This document shows, one piece after another, positions 7,730 to 14,903 of a stretch of DNA of 26,152 bases. This DNA comes from a bacterium (lineage in GTDB: Bacteria > SZUA-79 > Acidulodesulfobacterales > Acidulodesulfobacteraceae): NCBI GenBank assembly GCA_021784835.1, contig JAJYHI010000008.1, positions 1 through 26,152 on the forward strand, read 5' to 3'. Below the pieces are notes generated by a model that worked only from the letters and a program-made list of their open reading frames with translations, ran no database searches and was not told where the DNA came from. The stretch's first letter is position 1; each line of letters opens with the position of its first letter. The position numbers and the translations under genes were made by a program.

Positions 7730-7758
7730 TTGACTAAAATTTAATTAAGGTTTATAAT
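7730..7758 (+). promoter_or_regulatory. sigma-70 promoter for the hdr-flx operon
   Basis: TTGACT (7730-7735), a 17-nt spacer, then a perfect TATAAT (7753-7758). The start site would be near 7765, about 95 nt before hdrC. The AT-rich leader contains the inverted repeat AAAATCG (7775-7781) / CGATTTT (7803-7809). It lies in the only sizeable gap before the seven-gene cluster. Confidence 0.75.
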
Positions 7759-7859
7759 TTAAGAACGGCATTTTAAAATCGAATAAAAAAACAAAAAATA
7801 TACGATTTTCAATCCGAAAACATAAAATAAATTCAATTTTCAATTCAGGGACAATAGCT

Positions 7860-8408
7860 ATGAAAACGGTTTTAAATGAACAAAACAGGCGGAATTTTGT
7901 CGCACAGGTCGAGTCTATGCTGCACGACAAACTATCCAAGTGCTATCAATGCGGCAAATGTTCGGCGGGATGCCCCGTTAATTTTGAAATGGATTATACT
8001 CCAAACCAGATTATAAAAATGACCGAACTTGGAATGGAAGATACCGTTTTAAATTCTAAAACGATATGGCTGTGCGTTTCGTGCAATACCTGTTCGACCA
8101 GATGTCCGAAAGGATTTGAAGTTACCGGAATAATGGACGTTCTTAGGGAAATAGCCGAAAGAAAAGGAATAACTTCAAAAACGGAAAAAGAAGTACAGAT
8201 GTTTCACGAAGTTTTTCTGGAAAACGTCAAGTCGCACGGAAGAATTTTCGAACTTGAATTGGTCGGCAAATATAAATTAAAAACAAAACATCTTTTCAGA
8301 GATATGTTTTTGGCTCCAAAAATGTTTGAAAAAGGAAAACTTAAAATGCACGGAGAAAATCTTTCAGGCTTAAATCAAATAGCAAAAATTTTTAAGGATT
8401 TCGAGTAA
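7860..8408 (+). CDS. hdrC: heterodisulfide reductase subunit C-like Fe-S protein
   Basis: A 182-residue cytoplasmic electron carrier with two complete [4Fe-4S] motifs: Cys28/31/34/38 (CYQCGKCSAGCP) and Cys72/75/78/82 (CVSCNTCSTRCP). Both end in Cys-Pro, as in HdrC. The length and early placement of the two clusters match soluble HdrC, not the membrane-bound QmoC/HdrE type, because no transmembrane segment follows. HdrC passes electrons between HdrA and the catalytic HdrB. It is first in the operon, 25 bp before hdrB. The Shine-Dalgarno is weak (CAGGGA). Confidence 0.92.
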   Translation: MKTVLNEQNRRNFVAQVESMLHDKLSKCYQCGKCSAGCPVNFEMDYTPNQIIKMTELGMEDTVLNSKTIWLCVSCNTCSTRCPKGFEVTGIMDVLREIAERKGITSKTEKEVQMFHEVFLENVKSHGRIFELELVGKYKLKTKHLFRDMFLAPKMFEKGKLKMHGENLSGLNQIAKIFKDFE

Positions 8409-8433
8409 AAAGTTAAAGGAGAAATTAAAAAAT

Positions 8434-9312
8434 ATGAAATTAGCATATTACCCCGGATGTTCGTTAAAAGGAACGTCTTTTGAATATGAAGTTTCGTTGT
8501 TAAAAATTCTTGAAGCTATGAACATAGAGGTCAAGGAGATTCCCGACTGGAACTGCTGCGGAGCTTCAGCCGCCCACAGCATAAACCATAATCTTGCTAT
8601 AGCTCTTCCGGCAAGAAACCTTGCCATAGCCGAAAAGGACGGTTTCGAATCCGTCCTTGCTCCATGCGCCGCATGCTCCAACAGGCTCAAAAACGCCGAT
8701 TATGAACTAAAAAGAGACGATATACTGAAAAAGAAAATAACCAATTCTTTGGAAATGCCCTATGATTCCGAAATGAGCATCAATAACATGCTCGAATTCC
8801 TCATAGGAATAGTCGGCAAAGATAAGATAAAATCGATGGTTAAAAAACCGCTTGCGGGACTTAAGGTTGCATCGTATTACGGCTGTTTATTAGTAAGACC
8901 TCCTAAAGTTATGCAGTTCGACGATCCCGAAAATCCCGTTACCATGGACGAGCTGGTTTCTCTTACCGGAGCGGAGCCGGTCGACTATTCTTATAAAACC
9001 GAATGTTGCGGGGCTATTAATTCTCTTTCCAAACCGGACGTAGTTATGGCTTTGACGGGAAAAGTTTTGTACGATGCCAAAAATCACGGAGCAGACGTCG
9101 TAGTAGTCGCCTGCCCCCTGTGCCATTCAAATTTAGACGTCAGGCAGAAAGAAATAGAAAGAAAATACGAAGAAAAAATAGGTCTGCCGGTTTTGTTTAT
9201 TACGGAGCTTCTGGGCCTTTCTTTCGGAATTAATCCTAAAGACCTTGCGATAGACGGACATATGGTTGCGGCAGACAGAGTACTAAAAAAAATAGAAGAA
9301 TTATCTAAATAA
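8434..9312 (+). CDS. hdrB: heterodisulfide reductase subunit B
   Basis: The catalytic disulfide-reducing subunit, 292 residues. Both CCG domains are intact. The first is Cys9, Cys41-Cys42-Gly, Cys78-x2-Cys81. The second has YYGCLL, then ECCGAI, then CPLCHSN. Each such domain binds a noncubane [4Fe-4S] cluster in methanogen HdrB, where disulfide cleavage occurs. In bacteria without coenzyme M/B the acceptor is unknown; in sulfate reducers DsrC trisulfide or disulfide has been proposed for Hdr-Flx. AAGGAG precedes the ATG. A 142-bp gap separates it from hdrA, unusually wide for this operon. Confidence 0.93.
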   Translation: MKLAYYPGCSLKGTSFEYEVSLLKILEAMNIEVKEIPDWNCCGASAAHSINHNLAIALPARNLAIAEKDGFESVLAPCAACSNRLKNADYELKRDDILKKKITNSLEMPYDSEMSINNMLEFLIGIVGKDKIKSMVKKPLAGLKVASYYGCLLVRPPKVMQFDDPENPVTMDELVSLTGAEPVDYSYKTECCGAINSLSKPDVVMALTGKVLYDAKNHGADVVVVACPLCHSNLDVRQKEIERKYEEKIGLPVLFITELLGLSFGINPKDLAIDGHMVAADRVLKKIEELSK

Positions 9313-9361
9313 GCAGTATAGATTATTTATGTAAATAAATTCCGGTTTCGCAGTAAACTGA

Positions 9362-9405
9362 ATGAAATTAATTTCATAAAATTGAATATTTAGGTTTTCC
9401 CTAAA
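9362..9405. other. paired hairpins in the hdrB-hdrA gap
   Basis: The 142-bp gap holds a perfect 16-bp palindrome, ATGAAATTAATTTCAT (9362-9377), and a small hairpin TTTAGG-TTTTC-CCTAAA (about 9390-9406). A weaker outer pairing, AATTCCGG (from 9338) with CGGAAATT (to 9415), could enclose both. No promoter boxes are convincing. It may be an RNA-processing or stability element that sets HdrA level relative to HdrCB (inference). Confidence 0.4.
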
Positions 9406-9454
9406 ATCGGAAATTAAGATTATTTATTAAGTTACATACGAGAGGTAAAATATT

Positions 9455-11437
9455 ATGTCAAGAATAGGCGTGTTTGTCTGCTGGTGCGGTTCTAATATAG
9501 CGAGCACCGTCGACGTAGAAAAAGTAAGAGAGGAAGCTGCAAAAATACCCGGAGTAGTCAGCGCCGTCGATTACAAATATATGTGTTCCGACCCGGGACA
9601 GAACAGCTTGAGGAACGTAATTAAAGAGAAAAATTTAACGGGCGTCGTTCTTGCCGCATGTTCGCCTCATATGCACGAAAACACTTTCAGGAAAGCTGCG
9701 GTAAAAGAAGGATTGAATCCGTATTTCGTAGAAATTGCAAATATCAGGGAACAGGTTTCATGGGTTCACGAAGATAAAGAAAGAGCTACCGCAAAAGCCG
9801 TAGATTTAATGAAAATGATGGTTGAAAAGGTAAAAAGGGATAAACCTATAGAAGACGTCAGGGTTCCTTTGAATAAAAAAGCTTTAGTTATAGGCGGAGG
9901 CATTTCGGGAATACAGGCCGCATTAGATATCGCGAACGGAGGAGTAGAAGTTATATTAGTCGAGAAAGAACCGTCTATAGGCGGCAGAATGATACAGCTC
10001 GACGAAACCTTTCCTACCTTAGACTGTTCCAGTTGTATAATGACCCCGAAAATGGTCGAAGCAAACCAGCATCCAAACATTAAATTATATACATATTCCG
10101 AAATAGAAGACGTTTCCGGCTATATAGGAAATTTCAAAGTAAAAATAAAGAAAAAGGCAAGAAGCGTCGTCGAAAAAGACTGTACTGGATGCGGCGAATG
10201 TTGGAATGCTTGTCCTATGCACAAAAACGTTAAAAGCGAGTTTAATCTAAACTTGTCGGAAAGAACCGCAATATACGTTCCGTTTCCTCAGGCGGTGCCA
10301 TTAGTGCCCGTGTTAGACCGCTCCGTATGCCTTCATTTTAAAAAAGGCGGAAAATGTCAGAAATGTTTCGACGCCTGCGGTCCAAAGTGTATAGATTTCA
10401 GCATGCAGGACGAAATAATAGAAGAAACGGTCGGCGCAATAGTAGCCGCAACCGGATACGACCTCATGGAAACTTCCATGTACGGCGAATACGGTTACGG
10501 AAAATATAAAGACGTGGTTTCGGGATTGCAGTTTGAAAGGCTTCTTTCTGCCTCCGGACCTACCGAGGGCGTAATAAAAAGACCTTCTGACGGAAAAACG
10601 CCTCAGACTATAGTGTTTGTTCAGTGCGTAGGTTCGAGGGACCCCGAAAAAGGAGTTCCGTATTGTTCCAAAGTTTGTTGTATGTACACGGCAAAGCACG
10701 CAAAACTTTTTGCTCATAAGGTTCACGGCTCGCAAAGCTATGTTTTTTATATAGATATAAGATCTACAAGCAAGGGATACGAAGAGTTCGTAAGAGGAAC
10801 TATGGAGCAGGACGGAGCGGTTTATTTAAGAGGCAGGGTATCTAAAATATATGAAGACAACGGAAAACTTATAGTAAAAGGAGCCGATACTCTTTCCGGG
10901 AATCAGGTAGAAATAGCTGCCGATATGGTTGTTCTTGCAACCGGCGTAATACCCAAAAAAGGTTCCGACAAACTTGCTCAAATGCTTGGAATATCATACG
11001 ATAAATATGGTTTCTTAACCGAATCTCATCCTAAATTGAGACCTGCGGAATCTTCTACGGCAGGCATATTTCTTGCCGGTATGGCACAGGGACCCAGAGA
11101 CATTCCTGAATCGGTAGTTTCGGGTTCTGCGGCGGCTTCAAAAATACTCGGCTTGTTTTCCAAAAGCGAGTACGAGGTCGAAGGAACTATATCGAGCGTT
11201 AACGAAGCGACTTGCGTTGCCTGTTTCTACTGCCAGAGAGTCTGCGCTTATAACGCTATTACCAGAAAAGAAATTAAAGACAGAAACGGCAACGTCGTAA
11301 AAGTCGTTGCTAACGTAAATCCAGGACTTTGCACCGGATGCGGAGCATGCGTGAACGCCTGCTTCTCTAAATCTATCGACGTCAAAGGCTTTATGGACGA
11401 CCAGATATATGCGGAAATTAAATCGTTAGCAGTATAA
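9455..11437 (+). CDS. hdrA: heterodisulfide reductase subunit A, flavin-bifurcating
   Basis: The FAD-containing core of the complex, 660 residues, the usual size of a single-copy HdrA. An N-terminal Cys-rich domain (Cys9, Cys11, Cys44, Cys69) precedes the FAD/thioredoxin-reductase fold, with the nucleotide motif VIGGGISG at residues 145-152 and the Cys pair DCSSCIM at 191/194. An inserted ferredoxin domain carries Cys243/246/249/253 and a second Cys-rich set near 292-312. Two more [4Fe-4S] motifs close the protein (Cys587/590/593/597 and Cys626/629/632/636). In methanogens HdrA splits electrons between ferredoxin and HdrB. Here the partner genes suggest NAD(P)H as donor. GAGAGG precedes the ATG. 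Confidence 0.94.
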   Translation: MSRIGVFVCWCGSNIASTVDVEKVREEAAKIPGVVSAVDYKYMCSDPGQNSLRNVIKEKNLTGVVLAACSPHMHENTFRKAAVKEGLNPYFVEIANIREQVSWVHEDKERATAKAVDLMKMMVEKVKRDKPIEDVRVPLNKKALVIGGGISGIQAALDIANGGVEVILVEKEPSIGGRMIQLDETFPTLDCSSCIMTPKMVEANQHPNIKLYTYSEIEDVSGYIGNFKVKIKKKARSVVEKDCTGCGECWNACPMHKNVKSEFNLNLSERTAIYVPFPQAVPLVPVLDRSVCLHFKKGGKCQKCFDACGPKCIDFSMQDEIIEETVGAIVAATGYDLMETSMYGEYGYGKYKDVVSGLQFERLLSASGPTEGVIKRPSDGKTPQTIVFVQCVGSRDPEKGVPYCSKVCCMYTAKHAKLFAHKVHGSQSYVFYIDIRSTSKGYEEFVRGTMEQDGAVYLRGRVSKIYEDNGKLIVKGADTLSGNQVEIAADMVVLATGVIPKKGSDKLAQMLGISYDKYGFLTESHPKLRPAESSTAGIFLAGMAQGPRDIPESVVSGSAAASKILGLFSKSEYEVEGTISSVNEATCVACFYCQRVCAYNAITRKEIKDRNGNVVKVVANVNPGLCTGCGACVNACFSKSIDVKGFMDDQIYAEIKSLAV

Positions 11438-11443
11438 CTTATA

Positions 11444-11474
11444 GGGAGTATCGGAATTTAATTCCGGTACTCCC
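11444..11474. repeat. 31-bp near-perfect palindrome between hdrA and flxD
   Basis: The left half GGGAGTATCGGAATT and right half AATTCCGGTACTCCC pair over 15 positions with a single wobble, around one central T. A smaller copy of the same core, GACGGAATTCAATCCGTC, follows at 11493-11510. There is no T-run after it, so it is more likely an mRNA stabiliser or attenuating hairpin inside the operon than a terminator. It lies 6 bp after the hdrA stop. Confidence 0.7.
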
Positions 11475-11546
11475 ACAAAATTGAACCGTATTGACGGAAT
11501 TCAATCCGTCCTTACCACAAAACGGAAAAAAAGGAGTCTTTCAGAC

Positions 11547-12029
11547 ATGGAAGATATGAACGCAGAAAAGGAAAAACAAAAAGAAGGAACGGCGGCAACT
11601 AATGCCGGCAGTCAAAGCGATCCAAGGTTAATAGCTTTCGTCTGCAACTGGTGTACTTACAACGGCGCGGATCTTGCCGGAACGAGCAGAATGAAGTATT
11701 CCGACAACGTAAGAGTTATAAAACTGCCGTGTACCGGAAGAATAGACCCGCTTTTTATAGTAGAAGCTTTTAAAAAAGGTGCAAAAGGAGTTTTGGTCTC
11801 CGGCTGTCACCCCGGCGACTGCCATTATACCAGCGGAAATTATCATTCAAGAAGAAAATATGCGACGTTTAGAGATTTACTCGGTTATCTCGGAGTAGAT
11901 TTAAACAGGGTGGAATTTTCCTGGATAAGCGCATCGGAAGGAAACAAATGGGTTGCCGTAATTAACGAATTTACGGATAAAATTAAATCTCTGCCGGATA
12001 AAACGACGGATATATTTACAAAAAAATAA
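11547..12029 (+). CDS. flxD: MvhD/FlxD-type electron transfer subunit
   Basis: A 160-residue member of the methyl-viologen-reducing hydrogenase delta family. It links HdrA to the electron-input module. Hallmarks are FVCNWCTYNGADLAG (Cys33, Cys36), RVIKLPCTGRIDP, and GVLVSGCHPGDCHY; in MvhD these cysteines hold a [2Fe-2S] cluster. The start chosen is the ATG at 11547, which has AAGGAG 10 bp upstream. A longer frame from a TTG at 11481 would run through a hairpin and adds unconserved sequence. The first 26 residues are charged and likely disordered. Followed after 11 bp by flxC. Confidence 0.92.
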   Translation: MEDMNAEKEKQKEGTAATNAGSQSDPRLIAFVCNWCTYNGADLAGTSRMKYSDNVRVIKLPCTGRIDPLFIVEAFKKGAKGVLVSGCHPGDCHYTSGNYHSRRKYATFRDLLGYLGVDLNRVEFSWISASEGNKWVAVINEFTDKIKSLPDKTTDIFTKK

Positions 12030-12040
12030 AGGATATATTT

Positions 12041-12946
12041 ATGGCAAACACAAAAACAGACGAAAAACTGCAAAAAATAGCAAAAGATCTTCTCGAAAGC
12101 GGCGAAGTGAATCTTATAATAGGATATACCAAAGGTTCTAATCCGCAAAGAATGAGACCCGTTTTTATAACTAAACCGGAAGAGGTTGAAAAGCTTTCGT
12201 TCAGCCATAACGCCGTTCAAGATTTAGCCGTATTTTTAAAAAAACAGGAAGTTAAGAAATACGGAAAAATAGGAATAACCGTTAAAGGATGCGACGAAAA
12301 AGCCGTTAATACCTTAATTCAGGAGTATCAATTATCGAGAGACAACATAAAAATAATCGGCATGCAGTGCAACGGCGTAATAAAACAAAATCTTGCAGAT
12401 AAAGGCGAAACAAAAGTTTCGGAAACTACGGTGTACGATAAATGCCTCGTATGTCAGGAACATACGCCCGTTCTTTACGATTTTCTTGTTGAAACCGAAG
12501 AACCGGAATTGAGCCTGTCGGGAAGCGTTAAGCCTTATGCCGAGATAGAAAAATTAGAGGCTATGAGTACCGAAGAAAAAAATGCTTACTGGGCAAAAGA
12601 GTTTGATAAATGCATTAAATGTTATGCCTGCAGGCAGGCTTGCCCGCTTTGCTTCTGCTCAAGATGCATAGTAGAAAAAAATATGCCTCAGTGGATAGAT
12701 ACCAATTCGGAAGAACCCGGAAATGCACAGTGGAATATGATAAGAGCTTATCATCTTTCCGGCAGGTGCATAGGATGCGGAGAGTGCGAAAGAGCATGCC
12801 CCGTGAACATTCCGCTTATGCTGATAAACGAAAAAATGGCAAGAGACGTATATAATCTTTTTGGCTACAAATCAGGACTGGATATCAATGCTAAACCCGT
12901 TTTCGGCGTATTCAGCGAAAGCGATTTCAACGACTTTATAAAATAA
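12041..12946 (+). CDS. flxC: FrhB-like Fe-S protein, predicted FlxC
   Basis: A 301-residue protein related to coenzyme F420-reducing hydrogenase beta subunits and other Hdr-associated adaptors. The N-terminal half (about 1-175) carries IGITVKGCDEKAVNTLI and IIGMQCNGVI, typical of the FrhB-type fold, plus DKCLVCQEHTP. The C-terminal half has two [4Fe-4S] ferredoxin motifs: Cys191/194/197/201 (CIKCYACRQACP), followed by additional cysteines (CFCSRC), and Cys243/246/249/253 (CIGCGECERACP). It is expected to relay electrons between FlxA/FlxB and FlxD/HdrA. The Flx role is inferred from its place; the Fe-S content is seen directly. Confidence 0.8.
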   Translation: MANTKTDEKLQKIAKDLLESGEVNLIIGYTKGSNPQRMRPVFITKPEEVEKLSFSHNAVQDLAVFLKKQEVKKYGKIGITVKGCDEKAVNTLIQEYQLSRDNIKIIGMQCNGVIKQNLADKGETKVSETTVYDKCLVCQEHTPVLYDFLVETEEPELSLSGSVKPYAEIEKLEAMSTEEKNAYWAKEFDKCIKCYACRQACPLCFCSRCIVEKNMPQWIDTNSEEPGNAQWNMIRAYHLSGRCIGCGECERACPVNIPLMLINEKMARDVYNLFGYKSGLDINAKPVFGVFSESDFNDFIK

Positions 12947-12973
12947 GAAATAAGATATTGGAGACGGCTTATA

Positions 12974-13996
12974 ATGGAAGAAAAATATTTTGAAATTTCC
13001 TCGGAAAATCTTAAAAAATTTGTTGACGGGATGATAACCGATAACTATGAGGTTATAGCGCCGACCGATAAGGACGGCGATACTTTTTACGGAAAAATAA
13101 GCAGGTTTGAAGAAGCAAACCTAGATATTTTATTGCCTAAGATGTCTTATAAAGAATATCTTCTTCCTAAAACCGAAACGATTTTTGAGTATTCGATTTC
13201 GGGAGTCGATACCGATATTAAAGACGGCCTGCAAAGTATTGCCGGCGCAAACGAAAAACGGGTTATTTTCGGGGGAAGGCCTTGCGATGCCGGAGCAGGC
13301 CCCATAATGGAAAAAGTTTTTAACTGGGATTATAAGGACGAATTCTTTAACGAAAGATTTAAAAATCTGACCATAATTTCTATAGCCTGTGAAAAACCCG
13401 ATAATTATTGCTTCTGCACTGAAATGCAGCTTTCTCCCGAAAGTTCTTACGGTTCGGATGTTCTTCTTAAAAAATCGGGCGATAAATATTTTGCTATAGT
13501 TACCGGAGAGAAAGGGCTAAACCTTATAAAAAAATATTCGGATTTATTTACCGAAACTACAAAAGACAAAGTTCCGGCAGATAAAGATTGGAAAAAGATT
13601 TTTGAAATAGAAAAGACTAAAAGCTTTTTAGATAAAAATTTCGAGCATAACTATTTTCAGGAAAGATTTTTATCGTGCATAGGCTGCGGAGTCTGTACTT
13701 ACACATGTCCTACATGCCACTGTTTCGATATTCAGGACGAAGGAAATTTAAAAGAAGGCAGGAGGATCCGCAACTGGGATTCATGCCAGTTCGGAATATT
13801 TACGCTTCATACTTCGGGACATAATCCGAGGGTTACTCAGGGCGACAGATACAGACAGAGATTAATGCATAAGTTCAAAATTTACAGCGAGAAATTCGAT
13901 AAATATTTATGCGTAGGGTGCGGCAGATGTTCGAGAAACTGTCCCGAAGACATAGATATAAAAGAAGTTGCGAAAAATTTAGCCGAAATGGCGTAA
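12974..13996 (+). CDS. flxB: AsrA/HydB-like Fe-S subunit, predicted FlxB
   Basis: A 340-residue protein of the family of anaerobic sulfite reductase subunit A and sulfhydrogenase beta subunits. The N-terminal part contains FGGRPCDAGAGPIMEKVF and CEKPDNYCFCTEM, the latter a Cys-rich stretch typical of these subunits. The C-terminus has two [4Fe-4S] motifs, Cys235/238/241/245 (CIGCGVCTYTCP) and Cys313/316/319/323 (CVGCGRCSRNCP), joined by RNWDSCQFGIFTLHTSGHNP. In AsrAB and sulfhydrogenases this subunit sits beside an FAD/NAD(P)H subunit, and here that subunit is the next gene. There is no Asr catalytic subunit C or hydrogenase large subunit nearby, which favours an Hdr-Flx role. Confidence 0.85.
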   Translation: MEEKYFEISSENLKKFVDGMITDNYEVIAPTDKDGDTFYGKISRFEEANLDILLPKMSYKEYLLPKTETIFEYSISGVDTDIKDGLQSIAGANEKRVIFGGRPCDAGAGPIMEKVFNWDYKDEFFNERFKNLTIISIACEKPDNYCFCTEMQLSPESSYGSDVLLKKSGDKYFAIVTGEKGLNLIKKYSDLFTETTKDKVPADKDWKKIFEIEKTKSFLDKNFEHNYFQERFLSCIGCGVCTYTCPTCHCFDIQDEGNLKEGRRIRNWDSCQFGIFTLHTSGHNPRVTQGDRYRQRLMHKFKIYSEKFDKYLCVGCGRCSRNCPEDIDIKEVAKNLAEMA

Positions 13997-14054
13997 ATAA
14001 TAGTATAAAAAATATAATTTAATATTAATATTATATAGCGGGAGCATATAGTTA

Positions 14055-14879
14055 ATGGAAAATATCTATTTGCCTAAACTGGCGGAAATAAAAGAAATTA
14101 TTCAGGAGACTGCGGACACTAAAACGATACGCCTTACCATAGACGGAAAAAGCATAGATTTTCTTCCAGGTCAGTTCGGCGAATTTTCGCTGATAGGAGA
14201 AGGCGAATCTACTTTCGGTTTTTCATCCTCACCTTTAAGAAAAGAATATTTTGAATTCAGTTTCAGGACTTCGGGACGTGCTACGACCGGTATAAACGGA
14301 TTAAACGAAGGCGATAAAATTGCTTTCAGGGGTCCTTACGGAAACTATTTCGATACGTCGAAAATGCACGGCAAAGATATCGTCTTCGTCGGCGGAGGCA
14401 TAGGCATGGCTCCGGTTAAGTCTATTATGGAATATTGTCTCGACGAGCGCGATAAATACGGTAAAATTACTATACTATACGGCGCTAGAACCGTAGGCGA
14501 CCTTTTGTATAAAAATATTTTCGACGAATGGAAAAATCATAAAGATACGGAATTTGTCGTAACGGTAGATCCCGGCGGAGAAACTCCCGACTGGAAAGGA
14601 AAAGTCGGCTTCGTTCCTACTATTCTGGAACAGCTTCCTCTTAAAGGCGAAAACAGCATAGCGGTGGTTTGCGGACCTCCGATTATGATTAAGTTTGCTT
14701 TAAAAACTCTTGAAGAAAAAATGGGTTTCAGTAAAGAAAATATAATAACTACTCTTGAAAACAGAATGAAATGCGGACTAGGAAAATGCGGGAGATGCAA
14801 CGTTGGCAGCGTTTACGTATGCAAAGACGGCCCGGTGTTTACGGCAAAAGAGCTTGAAAGCCTGCCCAACGATTTCTAA
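14055..14879 (+). CDS. flxA: FAD/NAD(P)H-binding subunit, predicted FlxA
   Basis: A 274-residue electron-input subunit of the ferredoxin-NADP reductase fold, as in PyrK, AsrB and sulfhydrogenase gamma. The FAD-binding region includes LPGQFGEFSL and TFGFSSSP. The NAD(P)-binding motif is VFVGGGIGMAPVKSI, then ILYGAR. The C-terminal Cys240/245/248/256 (CGLGKCGRCNVGSVYVC) is the standard [2Fe-2S] site of this family. It would oxidise NADH or NADPH and feed electrons to HdrA through FlxB-D. GCGGGAG lies about 11 bp before the ATG. It is the last gene of the Hdr-Flx cluster; thrS begins 24 bp later and may be read through. Confidence 0.88.
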   Translation: MENIYLPKLAEIKEIIQETADTKTIRLTIDGKSIDFLPGQFGEFSLIGEGESTFGFSSSPLRKEYFEFSFRTSGRATTGINGLNEGDKIAFRGPYGNYFDTSKMHGKDIVFVGGGIGMAPVKSIMEYCLDERDKYGKITILYGARTVGDLLYKNIFDEWKNHKDTEFVVTVDPGGETPDWKGKVGFVPTILEQLPLKGENSIAVVCGPPIMIKFALKTLEEKMGFSKENIITTLENRMKCGLGKCGRCNVGSVYVCKDGPVFTAKELESLPNDF

Positions 14880-14903
14880 TTCTAACGACTGAAACTAAAA
14901 TTT

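Noticed and set aside
10313..10735. 140-codon open frame antisense to hdrA
   Set aside because: Fully within the strongly supported hdrA; shadow reading frame without any motif.
11481..11546. N-terminal extension of FlxD from the TTG at 11481
   Set aside because: It would run through a hairpin, has no ribosome site, and the ATG at 11547 has a well-placed AAGGAG.
12974..14879. flxB-flxA as an anaerobic sulfite reductase AsrAB or a sulfhydrogenase module
   Set aside because: The families are related, but there is no AsrC or NiFe-hydrogenase subunit gene nearby, while HdrABC and FlxD are directly adjacent.
14880..14903. T-box or other leader control of thrS
   Set aside because: Only 24 bp separate flxA from thrS; there is no room for a T-box and no T-box consensus is visible.
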